A stretch of 64,000 bases of DNA from positions 372,001-436,000 of the forward strand of contig NZ_CP055305.1 of the NCBI RefSeq assembly GCF_013377995.1, read 5' to 3'. Positions 55,465-63,130 of the stretch are shown here, in pieces; within the stretch, counting starts at the first letter, position 1, and the number at the start of each line of letters is the position of its first letter. The notes under the pieces are model-generated. The model searched no databases. It saw nothing but the letters and a program-made list of their open reading frames with translations, and was not told where the DNA came from. The stretch comes from Mannheimia pernigra. GTDB taxonomy: Bacteria; Pseudomonadota; Gammaproteobacteria; Enterobacterales; Pasteurellaceae. The translations under genes were made by a program, and so were the position numbers.

Positions 55465-56094
55465 ATGGCATTAGATTTCAATTCAGTTACATTAGACTCA
55501 TTAGAATCAAAAGGCGGTTATGGCATCGGTTTACAAATCGGTCAGCAACTTTTAAGCAGTGGTATGGACGTAAATGCAGAAGCGGTTGCTCGCGGTATTT
55601 ACGATGTATTAAATAACAATGAGCCTGCAATTAACATCAACGAAGTAACAACTGCATTACAAGAGTTAGGTCAGCGTGCTGAAGCCGCTCAAGCAGAAGC
55701 CTTTAAAGCGATTGATGCAGAAAACAAAGCCTTTTTAGAAGAAAACAAAAAAGCAAATGGCGTCATCATTACTGACAGCGGTTTACAATACGAAATTTTA
55801 ACTGAAGGCACAGGCGAGAAACCCACAGCAACCTCAACCGTACGTGTTCATTACACTGGTTCATTAATTGATGGTACAGTGTTTGACAGCTCAGTAAAAC
55901 GAGGTCAGCCAGCAGAATTCCCTGTAAATGGCGTAATTCGTGGTTGGACAGAAGCATTACAACTAATGCCCGTTGGCTCAAAATGGCGCTTAACCATTCC
56001 TCATGAATTAGCTTACGGTGAACGTGGTGCAGGTGCATCCATTCCCCCATTCGCTACCTTAATTTTTGAAGTAGAATTATTAGATATTCTGTAA
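55465..56094 (+). CDS. fklB: FKBP-type peptidyl-prolyl isomerase FklB
   Basis: This 209-residue protein has an N-terminal dimerisation helix region (GYGIGLQIGQQLLSSGMDVN) and a C-terminal FKBP domain (VRVHYTGSLIDGTVFDSSVKRGQPAEFPVNGVI, then MPVGSKWRLTIPHELAYGERG). It speeds proline isomerisation in folding. There is no signal peptide, so it is cytosolic like FKBP22. The ATG at 55465 has AAGGA upstream. A longer reading from 55273 passes through a USS and is rejected. Confidence 0.95.
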   Translation: MALDFNSVTLDSLESKGGYGIGLQIGQQLLSSGMDVNAEAVARGIYDVLNNNEPAININEVTTALQELGQRAEAAQAEAFKAIDAENKAFLEENKKANGVIITDSGLQYEILTEGTGEKPTATSTVRVHYTGSLIDGTVFDSSVKRGQPAEFPVNGVIRGWTEALQLMPVGSKWRLTIPHELAYGERGAGASIPPFATLIFEVELLDIL

Positions 56095-56105
56095 TCTCAT
56101 TAACA

Positions 56106-56142
56106 ACAAAAAGCCTGTAGAGCAACATTCACAGGTTTTTTG
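56106..56142 (+). terminator. Terminator after fklB
   Basis: AAAAAGCCTGT pairs with ACAGGTTTTTT with one bulged G and a 12-base loop. It ends in a T run 12 bases after the fklB stop. Confidence 0.8.
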
Positions 56143-56164
56143 TCGCTTTTAGCTAAATCACATT

Positions 56165-56683
56165 ATGACTCAAAAGAAATCGCTCATTTTTCGTTTAATG
56201 AAAAATATTTTCGTCTTTGGTGGCTTATTTATCGTGCTCAGTTTTATTGTCGATTGGTACAGAGCCCCCGCTACCCCAACCCAATTTGAACAACAAGTGC
56301 ATTATGATATTCAAAATCAACCGAAAATTATTGCCCAACTTAGTCACGAAAAACCGATGTTGCTCTATTTTTGGGGAAGTTGGTGCCACTTTTGTAAAGT
56401 GGTTTCACCAAACATTCAACAGTTATCCGAAAATGGCACAGAAGTGCTAGGAGTCGCCTTAAAATCAGGTAATGATGCTGAGGTACAAAGCTATCTCAAT
56501 GAAAACGGCTACACCTTTGCAACTATTAACGACCCGACAGGAGAATTTTCTCAAGGCTGGGATATTCAAGCTACACCGACTATTTTAATTATCAAAGATG
56601 GGAAAATTTTTAACCATACCACCGGTTACACCAGCTATTTAAGTTTAAAGTTAAGATTGTGGTTAGCTAAGATTCTACCTTAA
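56165..56683 (+). CDS. Membrane-anchored thioredoxin-like disulfide oxidoreductase
   Basis: This 172-residue protein has an N-terminal membrane anchor (about residues 10-30) and a periplasmic TlpA/ScsD-like thioredoxin domain with C74-H-F-C77 in WGSWCHFC. The cis-proline is in IQATPTILIIKDG. It probably reduces or exchanges periplasmic disulfides, as ScsD or DsbE relatives do. The partner is not visible here. Its transcription terminator is interrupted by an insertion sequence. Confidence 0.85.
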   Translation: MTQKKSLIFRLMKNIFVFGGLFIVLSFIVDWYRAPATPTQFEQQVHYDIQNQPKIIAQLSHEKPMLLYFWGSWCHFCKVVSPNIQQLSENGTEVLGVALKSGNDAEVQSYLNENGYTFATINDPTGEFSQGWDIQATPTILIIKDGKIFNHTTGYTSYLSLKLRLWLAKILP

Positions 56684-56761
56684 AATAAAGCCCTGTAAAT
56701 AAAATGATCTGACCCCAAAAAGTTAGACTCACTTTCCAACTGATTAAGGTGCAGATTTTTT

Positions 56762-57280
56762 ATGACTAAATACCCCCAAATTTTTAAACAACAAGTCGTG
56801 GATTTCTATGTTGAACATCACGAAAATCTTCCTATAACACTTCATCATTTTGATTTATCTAGTAAAACAGTGAGACGTTGGATTGCTCAATATAAATATT
56901 CAGGTATCAATGGGTTAGCTGTCCTCCATTGTAAAAGAGCTTACTCTCCAGAATTTAAGTTTCAGGTGATTAAATCAATCCTTGATGGTTTATTTTCTGC
57001 TGAAGAGGCGACTCTTCATTTTGGTATTTCCAATAGCGGGGTAATCAGCCAATGGTTGAAAGCCTTTCGGAAAAGCGGTATAAATGGACTCCAACCAAAA
57101 TCCAAAGGTCGCCCGAGTATGAAGCCTCACTATGCGAAAATGCCGCCACCGCCTAAAACAGAAGAAGACCGCCTACGCTTGCGTATTTTAGAACTAGAAG
57201 CAGAGGTAACCTATCTAAAAAAGTTAGACGAGATAATCAAAAGGGGCGAAGCCAAACGGCAGAAACAATCCAAAAGTTAA
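56762..57280 (+). CDS. IS3-family transposase OrfA
   Basis: This 172-residue protein has two helix-turn-helix regions (about 5-45 and 60-110; KTVRRWIAQYKYSGINGL, EEATLHFGISNSGVISQWLKAF) and a leucine-zipper-like end (EDRLRLRILELEAEVTYLKKL). It binds the IS ends. This frame is intact. At 57217-57223 the A-AAA-AAG heptamer allows a -1 shift into orfB, the usual way this family makes its OrfAB transposase. Confidence 0.88.
   Translation: MTKYPQIFKQQVVDFYVEHHENLPITLHHFDLSSKTVRRWIAQYKYSGINGLAVLHCKRAYSPEFKFQVIKSILDGLFSAEEATLHFGISNSGVISQWLKAFRKSGINGLQPKSKGRPSMKPHYAKMPPPPKTEEDRLRLRILELEAEVTYLKKLDEIIKRGEAKRQKQSKS
57217..57223 (+). promoter_or_regulatory. Programmed -1 frameshift site
   Basis: The heptamer A-AAA-AAG is in the zero frame of orfA. 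Slipping back one base enters the orfB frame, which is open from there (VRRDNQKGRSQTAETIQ). The site is canonical for IS3 elements. Confidence 0.7.
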
Positions 57281-58083
57281 GAGAACACTATCCGTTAGCT
57301 ATTCTTCTGCGAATAGCAAAGCTGGCTCGAAGTACATTCTTTTATCATCAACCCCCTAAATTAGACAAAGACAGTGAGCTCAAAAAACGGATTTGTGAAA
57401 TTAAGCAGAAAGAGCCTCACTATGGTTATCGCCGAGTCACCGCAAAATTAGGCGATGTGAATCACAAACGAGTTCAACGCTTGATTCAAGTAATGGGCTG
57501 ACAAGTTAGGTCGAAGAAACAACGTAAATATAACGCTTATAAAGGAGAACAAGGCAAAATCGCGCCAAATCTGTTACAAAGAAACTTTAGTGCAACTAAG
57601 CCGAATGAGAAATGGCTGACAGACATTAGCGAATTTAAAGTGAAAGAAGAGAAGCTCTATTTTTCGCCGATTTTAGATTGCTTTAACAATGAATTGGTCG
57701 CTTATCAAATGAGCCGTAGCCCAAATGGTATGCTTGTACAGAAAATGTTATGACAAGCGGTCGAAAAGCTCCCGAGAAATGCAAATCTGATATGACATTC
57801 AGACCAAGGTTTTCATTATCAAATGCATCGTTATCAGAGTCTATTAGCTAAAAATGGTATTCAGCAAAGTATGTCTGGGAAAGGGAATTGTTTAGATAAT
57901 GCGGCGATGGAAAGCTTTTTTGGGCGAATGAAAACAGAATGCTTTTACGAAAAAACGTTTGAGAGTATTGATGAACTGGAACAAGTCATCAATGAATATG
58001 TTCGTTACTATAATGAAGAACGAATCCAACTAAAACTAAAAGGACTGAGTCCGATACAATATCGACATCAGTCCTTTAAATAA
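57223..58083 (+). pseudogene. IS3-family transposase OrfB with three stop codons
   Basis: Read in the -1 frame, this encodes a full IS150-type DDE transposase. It has an HTH_21 region (EPHYGYRRVTAKLG), the first catalytic D in WLTDISEF, the second in HSDQGFHY, and E in DNAAMESFFGRMKTE. The reading is broken only by TGA codons at 57499-57501, 57751-57753 and 57793-57795, with no frameshift and no other stop. The second stop sits at the edge of a USS. An intact tail from 57823 could give a useless 86-residue piece. Confidence 0.88.
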
Positions 58084-58184
58084 CAGTCTAACTTTTTGGG
58101 GGCAGATCAAAAACTTACAGGGCTTTTATATGGCTATCGTACCGTTTAACGGTTAAAAAATCACATCAAATCGCACAAAAAAAA

Positions 58185-58207
58185 ACAATGATATAATACT
58201 ATTGTTT
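58185..58207 (+). promoter_or_regulatory. Promoter with palindrome before the lipoprotein gene
   Basis: TATAAT (about 58192-58197) is the best -10. It lies inside AACAAT...ATTGTT (arms of a palindrome about 23 bases long), where a regulator could bind. A clear -35 is not visible. Confidence 0.35.
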
Positions 58208-58229
58208 TCATTCATATAAGGAGAAATCG

Positions 58230-59165
58230 ATGAAAAAAATAATTTTCGCAAGCATTATTACCACAACCTTTGCATTAACTGGCTGTTCCGAAAAAGATAA
58301 AGCCTACTATTTACAAAATATTGATAAGGCGGAAGCAAAAAAAACTGAATGTGAAAATAAAGCCATAGAGGCTTGGCAAAAGAAAGATGAAAATGCGGCC
58401 AAAGCTCTCCAAAAAGATGCAGAATGTCATGCTGCTATTGATGCAATCAAAGAAGATCGCAAAATCAAAGCCGAGCAAGAACGTAAGGCAGCTGAAGCAA
58501 AAGCACGAGAGGAAATTGACCGTGAAAAGGCAAAAATTAAACAAGAACTAGGGCAATCAGACTGGAAAGCCTCAGCTCACTATATTGTAAATTCAGATTG
58601 TGCAAAATATGTTAACCAATTTAGTAAAACGAGTTTTGCCATACCGCGAGATAATTATGCTTGTAAAGCTATCGAAGAAATTCATCTAGAAAATGTAGAG
58701 CTTGGCAAAAAAGAGTTAATGAAACTGCCTTATGATGAATTACTCAAACAAGAAAAAGCCTTCTGTGCAAAAGACAAGCGTCCACTTTCTGCTTGCTCCA
58801 TTTGGGAAACTGCATTAGGCGAACAAGCTGAAAAAGCCTTTGAAACTCAAGATTTACCTGTATTAGAACAGCAACAATCTGAATATGCTAGTTTCAGCAA
58901 CAAGAAGCCATTAAGAGTAAAAAGAGCATTTGAAAAAGTCTTAAGATCCAAAGAGCAAGCGGTTATTGAAAACTACACTAAAAATCCAGATCTGTTGAAA
59001 CAAGATTACAATCAATGTGTGGAGAAGGTAAAACAAATTGGCAACCACTACAGCAAACACGAACAACGCTCAGCTGTAACCAATTTTTATCCTTGCTCAC
59101 AAGCAGAAGCCGCCCGTCAAAAATTGGGATTAACTTATGATAACTTCCAAACGCCAATGGAATAA
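58230..59165 (+). CDS. Lipoprotein with EexN-like N-terminus
   Basis: This 311-residue lipoprotein has the lipobox LTG-C19. After it, YYLQNIDKAEAKKTECENKA resembles the EexN entry-exclusion lipoproteins of conjugative elements. A charged helical stretch follows (about 60-110, KAEQERKAAEAKAREEIDREKAK), then a longer cysteine-containing domain I do not recognise. It is anchored in a membrane. Residue 2 after the cysteine is serine, which predicts outer-membrane sorting. An exclusion function is not proved, since no conjugation genes are near. AAGGAG precedes the ATG. Confidence 0.7.
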   Translation: MKKIIFASIITTTFALTGCSEKDKAYYLQNIDKAEAKKTECENKAIEAWQKKDENAAKALQKDAECHAAIDAIKEDRKIKAEQERKAAEAKAREEIDREKAKIKQELGQSDWKASAHYIVNSDCAKYVNQFSKTSFAIPRDNYACKAIEEIHLENVELGKKELMKLPYDELLKQEKAFCAKDKRPLSACSIWETALGEQAEKAFETQDLPVLEQQQSEYASFSNKKPLRVKRAFEKVLRSKEQAVIENYTKNPDLLKQDYNQCVEKVKQIGNHYSKHEQRSAVTNFYPCSQAEAARQKLGLTYDNFQTPME

Positions 59166-59177
59166 ATAAAAATAAAT

Positions 59178-59215
59178 AAGCCGTTAATGAGTTCCTGTTC
59201 ACTAACGGCTTTTTA
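59178..59215 (+). terminator. Terminator after the lipoprotein gene
   Basis: AAGCCGTTA (59178-59186) and TAACGGCTT (59203-59211) form a 9-bp stem with a 16-base loop, then TTTTAT. It lies 13 bases after the stop. Confidence 0.85.
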
Positions 59216-59252
59216 TTTGCCAAAAATTGGTGAAAAACGACCGCTTGTTATC

Positions 59253-60317
59253 TTAAACAAAAAAAATCACGGGTACTAAATTCATCGTAATAACCGTTGT
59301 GATTGATAAAATCAACCTTGATGAGCCAAAAATAAACCCTCGATGCGTACCGTTATCAAACTTCACCAATAAATTCGCCATTGCAGTGAGAGCGAAAACT
59401 TCAACAAAGGTGAAAATCACAGTGTAAATATAGGCAGCGATTAAGGTAGCAAATTTCACCGCAACAAACCAAGGGGCAATAATCGCCACCGCTAATAAAG
59501 GCGAAACCCGAACCAGTTGCTTTTTAGTTAAGTTGATTTTACGCGAAAATGTAGATTGCAAACTTACCGTTAAAATGCCATTAATAAATAACGCAATCGG
59601 CGAATGTTCCGGTGCATTTAGCACTTTATCAAACAGATACGGAAAGATAATAAAGTACGAAGAAGCCACACTAAGTGGCACAAATAACATTAAGTGAGCA
59701 AATAAAAACTCTTTGGTCACAATTTTTTTAATGTGCGAAAATTGAAATTTCACTCCACCACTAATGCCTTCTACCGCAGAAAATGGTTTAACCATAAACG
59801 CAAATAATACCGCCTCCAAAACAAAGCAAATCCAAATCAGCGTATCAATCATTTCAAATTTTATAAATGGAATGATGATAATCGGTGCTAACATTGAAGA
59901 CATACTGGTGACTTTTAAGTATTTACCTTGTAAACGCGTTTTTGTGGCATATTCATTACCTGCAAGAGCCAGTAAACAAGCTCTCGCATTTGTGCCGAAC
60001 AAGCAACTGCCTAAGCCGAAACACGTTGTCGCCATCAGCAAAATGATATAGTTATCTGCCGCTAAAAACAGCATATAAGCGACAACATCCAATAAGCAGC
60101 CTAGTAACATCATCTTAGCTAAACCATAGCGATCCCCCCAAATGCCAGCAAAAATAGCCAACGCTTGGTTACAAAACAGCAGTAATGAGAGTGAAAAAGC
60201 AATTTGTGCGTTATCTAATCCTTTTCCTTCTAAATAAAAGAAAAACACACTTTGCATAGAAAAAAATGCGGTAGTAGAAATAAATCGGCGAACGAGTAAT
60301 AGTTTTTCTAAAGTCAT
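59253..60317 (-). CDS. Major facilitator superfamily transporter
   Basis: This 354-residue membrane protein has about ten to eleven hydrophobic segments. MFS landmarks are AGIWGDRYGLAKMMLLG (loop 2-3, the G-x-x-x-D-R-x-G motif) and an N-terminal RRFISTTAFFSMQSVFFFYL helix. The substrate is unknown; it may be an efflux or sugar permease. It is somewhat shorter than the usual 400 residues but has no internal break. It is convergent with the lipoprotein gene. Confidence 0.75.
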   Translation of the reverse strand: MTLEKLLLVRRFISTTAFFSMQSVFFFYLEGKGLDNAQIAFSLSLLLFCNQALAIFAGIWGDRYGLAKMMLLGCLLDVVAYMLFLAADNYIILLMATTCFGLGSCLFGTNARACLLALAGNEYATKTRLQGKYLKVTSMSSMLAPIIIIPFIKFEMIDTLIWICFVLEAVLFAFMVKPFSAVEGISGGVKFQFSHIKKIVTKEFLFAHLMLFVPLSVASSYFIIFPYLFDKVLNAPEHSPIALFINGILTVSLQSTFSRKINLTKKQLVRVSPLLAVAIIAPWFVAVKFATLIAAYIYTVIFTFVEVFALTAMANLLVKFDNGTHRGFIFGSSRLILSITTVITMNLVPVIFFV

Positions 60318-60354
60318 TAAATTGAGCTAAATTGTTTAAATAAGGAGCGATATT

Positions 60355-60423
60355 CTACTCTTTCGGCTTAAGGCGAGCAATCGGCTTTTGTTTTACCTTT
60401 GGGCCTGGTTTCGGTATTATAAC
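60355..60423 (-). other. Short lysine/proline-rich reading frame
   Basis: On the minus strand, codons for IPKPGPKVKQKPIARLKPKE end in TAG (complement of 60355-60357), possibly from a GTG near 60423. It precedes the MFS gene by 38 bases. It may be a small peptide, a leader, or the tail of a lost gene; chance cannot be excluded. Confidence 0.25.
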
Positions 60424-60439
60424 CACTATTAAAAGCGGT

Positions 60440-60488
60440 ACTATTTTGCTGACTTTTTGCAAATTTTTGATGAAATTCGACCGCTTGT
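60440..60488. repeat. Inverted USS pair before mnmE
   Basis: AAGCGGTAC (from about 60434) faces TTCGACCGCTTG (ending about 60488), with GCAAATTTTTGATGAAAT in the spacer typical of extended uptake sequences. It separates mnmE from upstream sequence. The 190-base gap otherwise holds only the short frame described above. Confidence 0.5.
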
Positions 60489-60507
60489 AACTATTCAAGG
60501 ATATAAA

Positions 60508-61866
60508 ATGAAAGACACTATTGTTGCTCAAGCCACCCCGATTGGTCGAGGGGGCGTTGGTATTTTACGGGTTTCTGGTCCACTGGCAGAAAATGTGGCA
60601 GAAGCCGTATTAGGCAAAAAATTATCCCCCCGCATAGCCAACTATTTGCCATTTAAAGATGAAGACGGCACAGTGTTAGATCAAGGCATTGCACTATTTT
60701 TCAAAGCACCTAATTCCTTTACTGGCGAAGATGTGCTGGAGCTACAAGGGCACGGCGGTCAAGTTATTTTAGACTTGTTACTCAAACGCATTTTGCAAGT
60801 CAAAGGGCTACGCATTGCTCGTGCAGGCGAATTTTCCGAACAAGCTTTTTTAAACGACAAGCTCGATCTTGCCCAAGCAGAAGCGATTGCCGATTTAATT
60901 GATGCCACTAGCGAACAAGCGGCTCGCTCCGCTTTAAAATCACTACAAGGGGAATTTTCCCATAAAATCAATAAGTTAGTGGATTCTGTCATCTACTTAC
61001 GCACTTATGTAGAGGCAGCTATCGACTTCCCTGACGAAGAAATAGATTTTTTAGCCGATGGTAAAATTGAGGCAAAATTACACGAAATTATTGCTCAATT
61101 AAATGCTGTTCGTCACGAAGCAAAACAAGGTACCATTTTGCGTGAAGGTATGAAAGTGGTAATTGCAGGTCGCCCAAATGCAGGAAAATCAAGCTTGCTC
61201 AATGCTTTAGCTGGACGAGAGGCTGCAATCGTCACCAACATTGCAGGCACAACCCGTGATGTGTTGCGTGAACATATTCACATTGATGGAATGCCGCTAC
61301 ACATTATTGACACAGCAGGCTTACGTGATGCCTACGATGAGGTTGAACGAATAGGTATTGCTCGTGCGTGGGACGAAATAGCTCAAGCTGATCAGGTTTT
61401 ATTAATGATTGATAGCACTGAGCAACAAGCGGATCAATTCCGTAGTGAATGGGCTGATTTCTTAGCAAAACTACCTGCAAATATGCCTGTTACCGTGATT
61501 CGCAACAAAGTTGATTTATCAGGAGAGCCTGAGGGATTAATTCAAGTTGATGATTTCACTATGATTCGCCTGTCTGCTCAAACAAAAGAAGGGGTTGATT
61601 TATTGCGTGAGCATTTAAAAAAATCAATGGGCTATCAAAGCTCAACAGAAGGGGGATTTTTAGCTCGACGTCGGCATTTACAAGCACTAGAAACTGCAGC
61701 CGAACATTTAGAACGTGGACACACCCAACTGACCCGATTTTTAGCAGGCGAATTATTAGCTGAAGAATTACGATTAGTGCAGAACGCGTTAAGCGAAATC
61801 ACAGGGCAATTTACCTCTGACGATCTTTTAGGCAATATCTTCAGCTCATTCTGTATTGGCAAATAA
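60508..61866 (+). CDS. mnmE: tRNA uridine-5-carboxymethylaminomethyl modification GTPase MnmE
   Basis: This 452-residue protein, with MnmG, modifies wobble uridine 34 in several tRNAs. The N-terminal folate-binding domain starts DTIVAQATPIGRGGVGILRVSG. The central G domain has GRPNAGKSSLLNAL, the DTAGLRD switch and NKVDL. The C-terminus ends FCIGK with the catalytic cysteine. The ATG at 60508 follows AAGG at the right distance; a longer reading from 60457 passes through a USS and is rejected. Confidence 0.96.
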   Translation: MKDTIVAQATPIGRGGVGILRVSGPLAENVAEAVLGKKLSPRIANYLPFKDEDGTVLDQGIALFFKAPNSFTGEDVLELQGHGGQVILDLLLKRILQVKGLRIARAGEFSEQAFLNDKLDLAQAEAIADLIDATSEQAARSALKSLQGEFSHKINKLVDSVIYLRTYVEAAIDFPDEEIDFLADGKIEAKLHEIIAQLNAVRHEAKQGTILREGMKVVIAGRPNAGKSSLLNALAGREAAIVTNIAGTTRDVLREHIHIDGMPLHIIDTAGLRDAYDEVERIGIARAWDEIAQADQVLLMIDSTEQQADQFRSEWADFLAKLPANMPVTVIRNKVDLSGEPEGLIQVDDFTMIRLSAQTKEGVDLLREHLKKSMGYQSSTEGGFLARRRHLQALETAAEHLERGHTQLTRFLAGELLAEELRLVQNALSEITGQFTSDDLLGNIFSSFCIGK

Positions 61867-61867
61867 T

Positions 61868-63130
61868 ATGACACTTTTTAATCGCTTCCAAGCAGAGTGC
61901 AAAAATCATCTGCCCCAGCAAACCGATTTCTTAGTCGGCTTAAGCGGCGGTGTGGATTCGGTGGTATTGCTCCACTTGTTCTCTCGCACCGCATTGAATG
62001 TCAGGGCGATTTACATCCATCACGGATTAAGCCCCAATGCCAACGGCTGGGCAATGTTCTGCGAACAATACTGCAAGCGGTTAAATATTCCCTTTATTTT
62101 GCAAAAAGTAACCGTTGATCAAGCTAAAGGGGTAGAATGTGGTGCAAGAGAAGCTCGCTATCACGCCATTCAACAACATTTAAAGCCCAACGAAATATTA
62201 GCCACCGCTCACCATTTAGATGACCAAGCAGAAACTTTTTTTCTTGCATTAAAGCGAGGGAGTGGCATTAAAGGATTATCCGCTATACAAGCAGTCAGTT
62301 TCTTACAAAATCTGACGATTTTTCGACCGCTATTAACCTTTAGCAAAACAGACATATTGGCTTATGCGAAAAATAAGCAGCTTGAGTGGATTAACGATGA
62401 AAGTAACACTAATAATCACTACGATCGAAATTTTCTACGCAATGAAATCCTTCCTTTGCTTAATCAACGTTGGACTCACTTCAGCAAAATGGTGGCTCGC
62501 TCAGCCCAACATTGTGCGAAGCAACAAGAGCTCATTGAAGAACTCCTTGAAGAGGAATTAGCAAAAAGACTTGGAGAAAAAAACCAACTTACAATTGATA
62601 ATTTCAAGCATTTCTCAGTACTCAAACAACAGCAATTAATCCGCCTATGGCTAGCAAAATATAACATAATGATGCCCAGCCAAGCTCAACTACAAGCGGT
62701 CATTTCTAAGCTAATTTTTGCAAATCAAGATAAAAATCCACAGGTCAAAATTGGGGAAAAGGTGATTAGACGTTACCAACAAGCAATCTATATTACCGAT
62801 GAAATCTCAAGAATTCCTAATTTTAAAATCATATTGAAAGCAGAATGCGAAATCGTTCTTCCCTATCAGCTTGGAAAAATAACACGCCATAACCAAGAGA
62901 TCATTTACAAAAAAAATACAAAAACACACCGCTTGTTATTACCAAAAGAGCTGGCTCAAGAGCCTATTTATCTTAAAATTGGGCAACAAGGCAAGGTGAA
63001 ATGTTACAGAAAACCGCATCGGGAAGAAATGAAAAAAATCTGGCAACAACATAATGTGCCTGTATGGGAAAGAAACCACACATTACTTATCTTTTGGCAA
63101 GATGAATTTGTGGCTTGTATCAATAATTAG
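61868..63130 (+). CDS. tilS: tRNA(Ile)-lysidine synthase
   Basis: This 420-residue enzyme converts cytidine 34 of the minor tRNA-Ile to lysidine, switching its decoding to AUA. The PP-loop is LSGGVDS at about residues 25-31. The ATP/tRNA-binding HHGLSPNA and HHLDDQAETFFLALKRGSGIKGL blocks follow, then central and C-terminal TilS domains. The ATG at 61868 lies one base after the mnmE stop, so the two may be co-translated. Its end overlaps the convergent xerD by four bases. Confidence 0.94.
   Translation: MTLFNRFQAECKNHLPQQTDFLVGLSGGVDSVVLLHLFSRTALNVRAIYIHHGLSPNANGWAMFCEQYCKRLNIPFILQKVTVDQAKGVECGAREARYHAIQQHLKPNEILATAHHLDDQAETFFLALKRGSGIKGLSAIQAVSFLQNLTIFRPLLTFSKTDILAYAKNKQLEWINDESNTNNHYDRNFLRNEILPLLNQRWTHFSKMVARSAQHCAKQQELIEELLEEELAKRLGEKNQLTIDNFKHFSVLKQQQLIRLWLAKYNIMMPSQAQLQAVISKLIFANQDKNPQVKIGEKVIRRYQQAIYITDEISRIPNFKIILKAECEIVLPYQLGKITRHNQEIIYKKNTKTHRLLLPKELAQEPIYLKIGQQGKVKCYRKPHREEMKKIWQQHNVPVWERNHTLLIFWQDEFVACINN

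Larger units (their letters stand above)
56705..58109 (+). mobile_element. IS3-family (IS150-group) insertion sequence, decayed
   Basis: About 1,405 bases are bounded by inverted repeats. The left begins TGATCTGACCCCAAAAAG, and the right (complement) begins TGATCTGCCCCCAAAAAG; they agree at all but one of the first 25 bases. AAAA lies on both sides (56701-56704 and 58110-58113) as a likely target duplication. It carries overlapping transposase frames orfA and orfB, linked by an A6G frameshift site. Three stop codons in orfB make it inactive in its own right. Confidence 0.9.
56687..58126 (+). terminator. Terminator split by an insertion sequence
   Basis: AAAGCCCTGTAA (56687-56698) lies just after the thioredoxin-like gene, and its exact complement TTACAGGGCTTT (58115-58126), followed by TATAT, lies just past the IS. 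Removing the IS and one AAAA copy rejoins a 12-bp stem with a 7-base loop and T run. The IS therefore entered the loop of a rho-independent terminator. Confidence 0.8.

Noticed and set aside
57223..58083. TGA read as a sense codon (recoding)
   Set aside because: Host genes across the window use normal stops, and nothing such as a selenocysteine element is visible; nonsense mutation is simpler.
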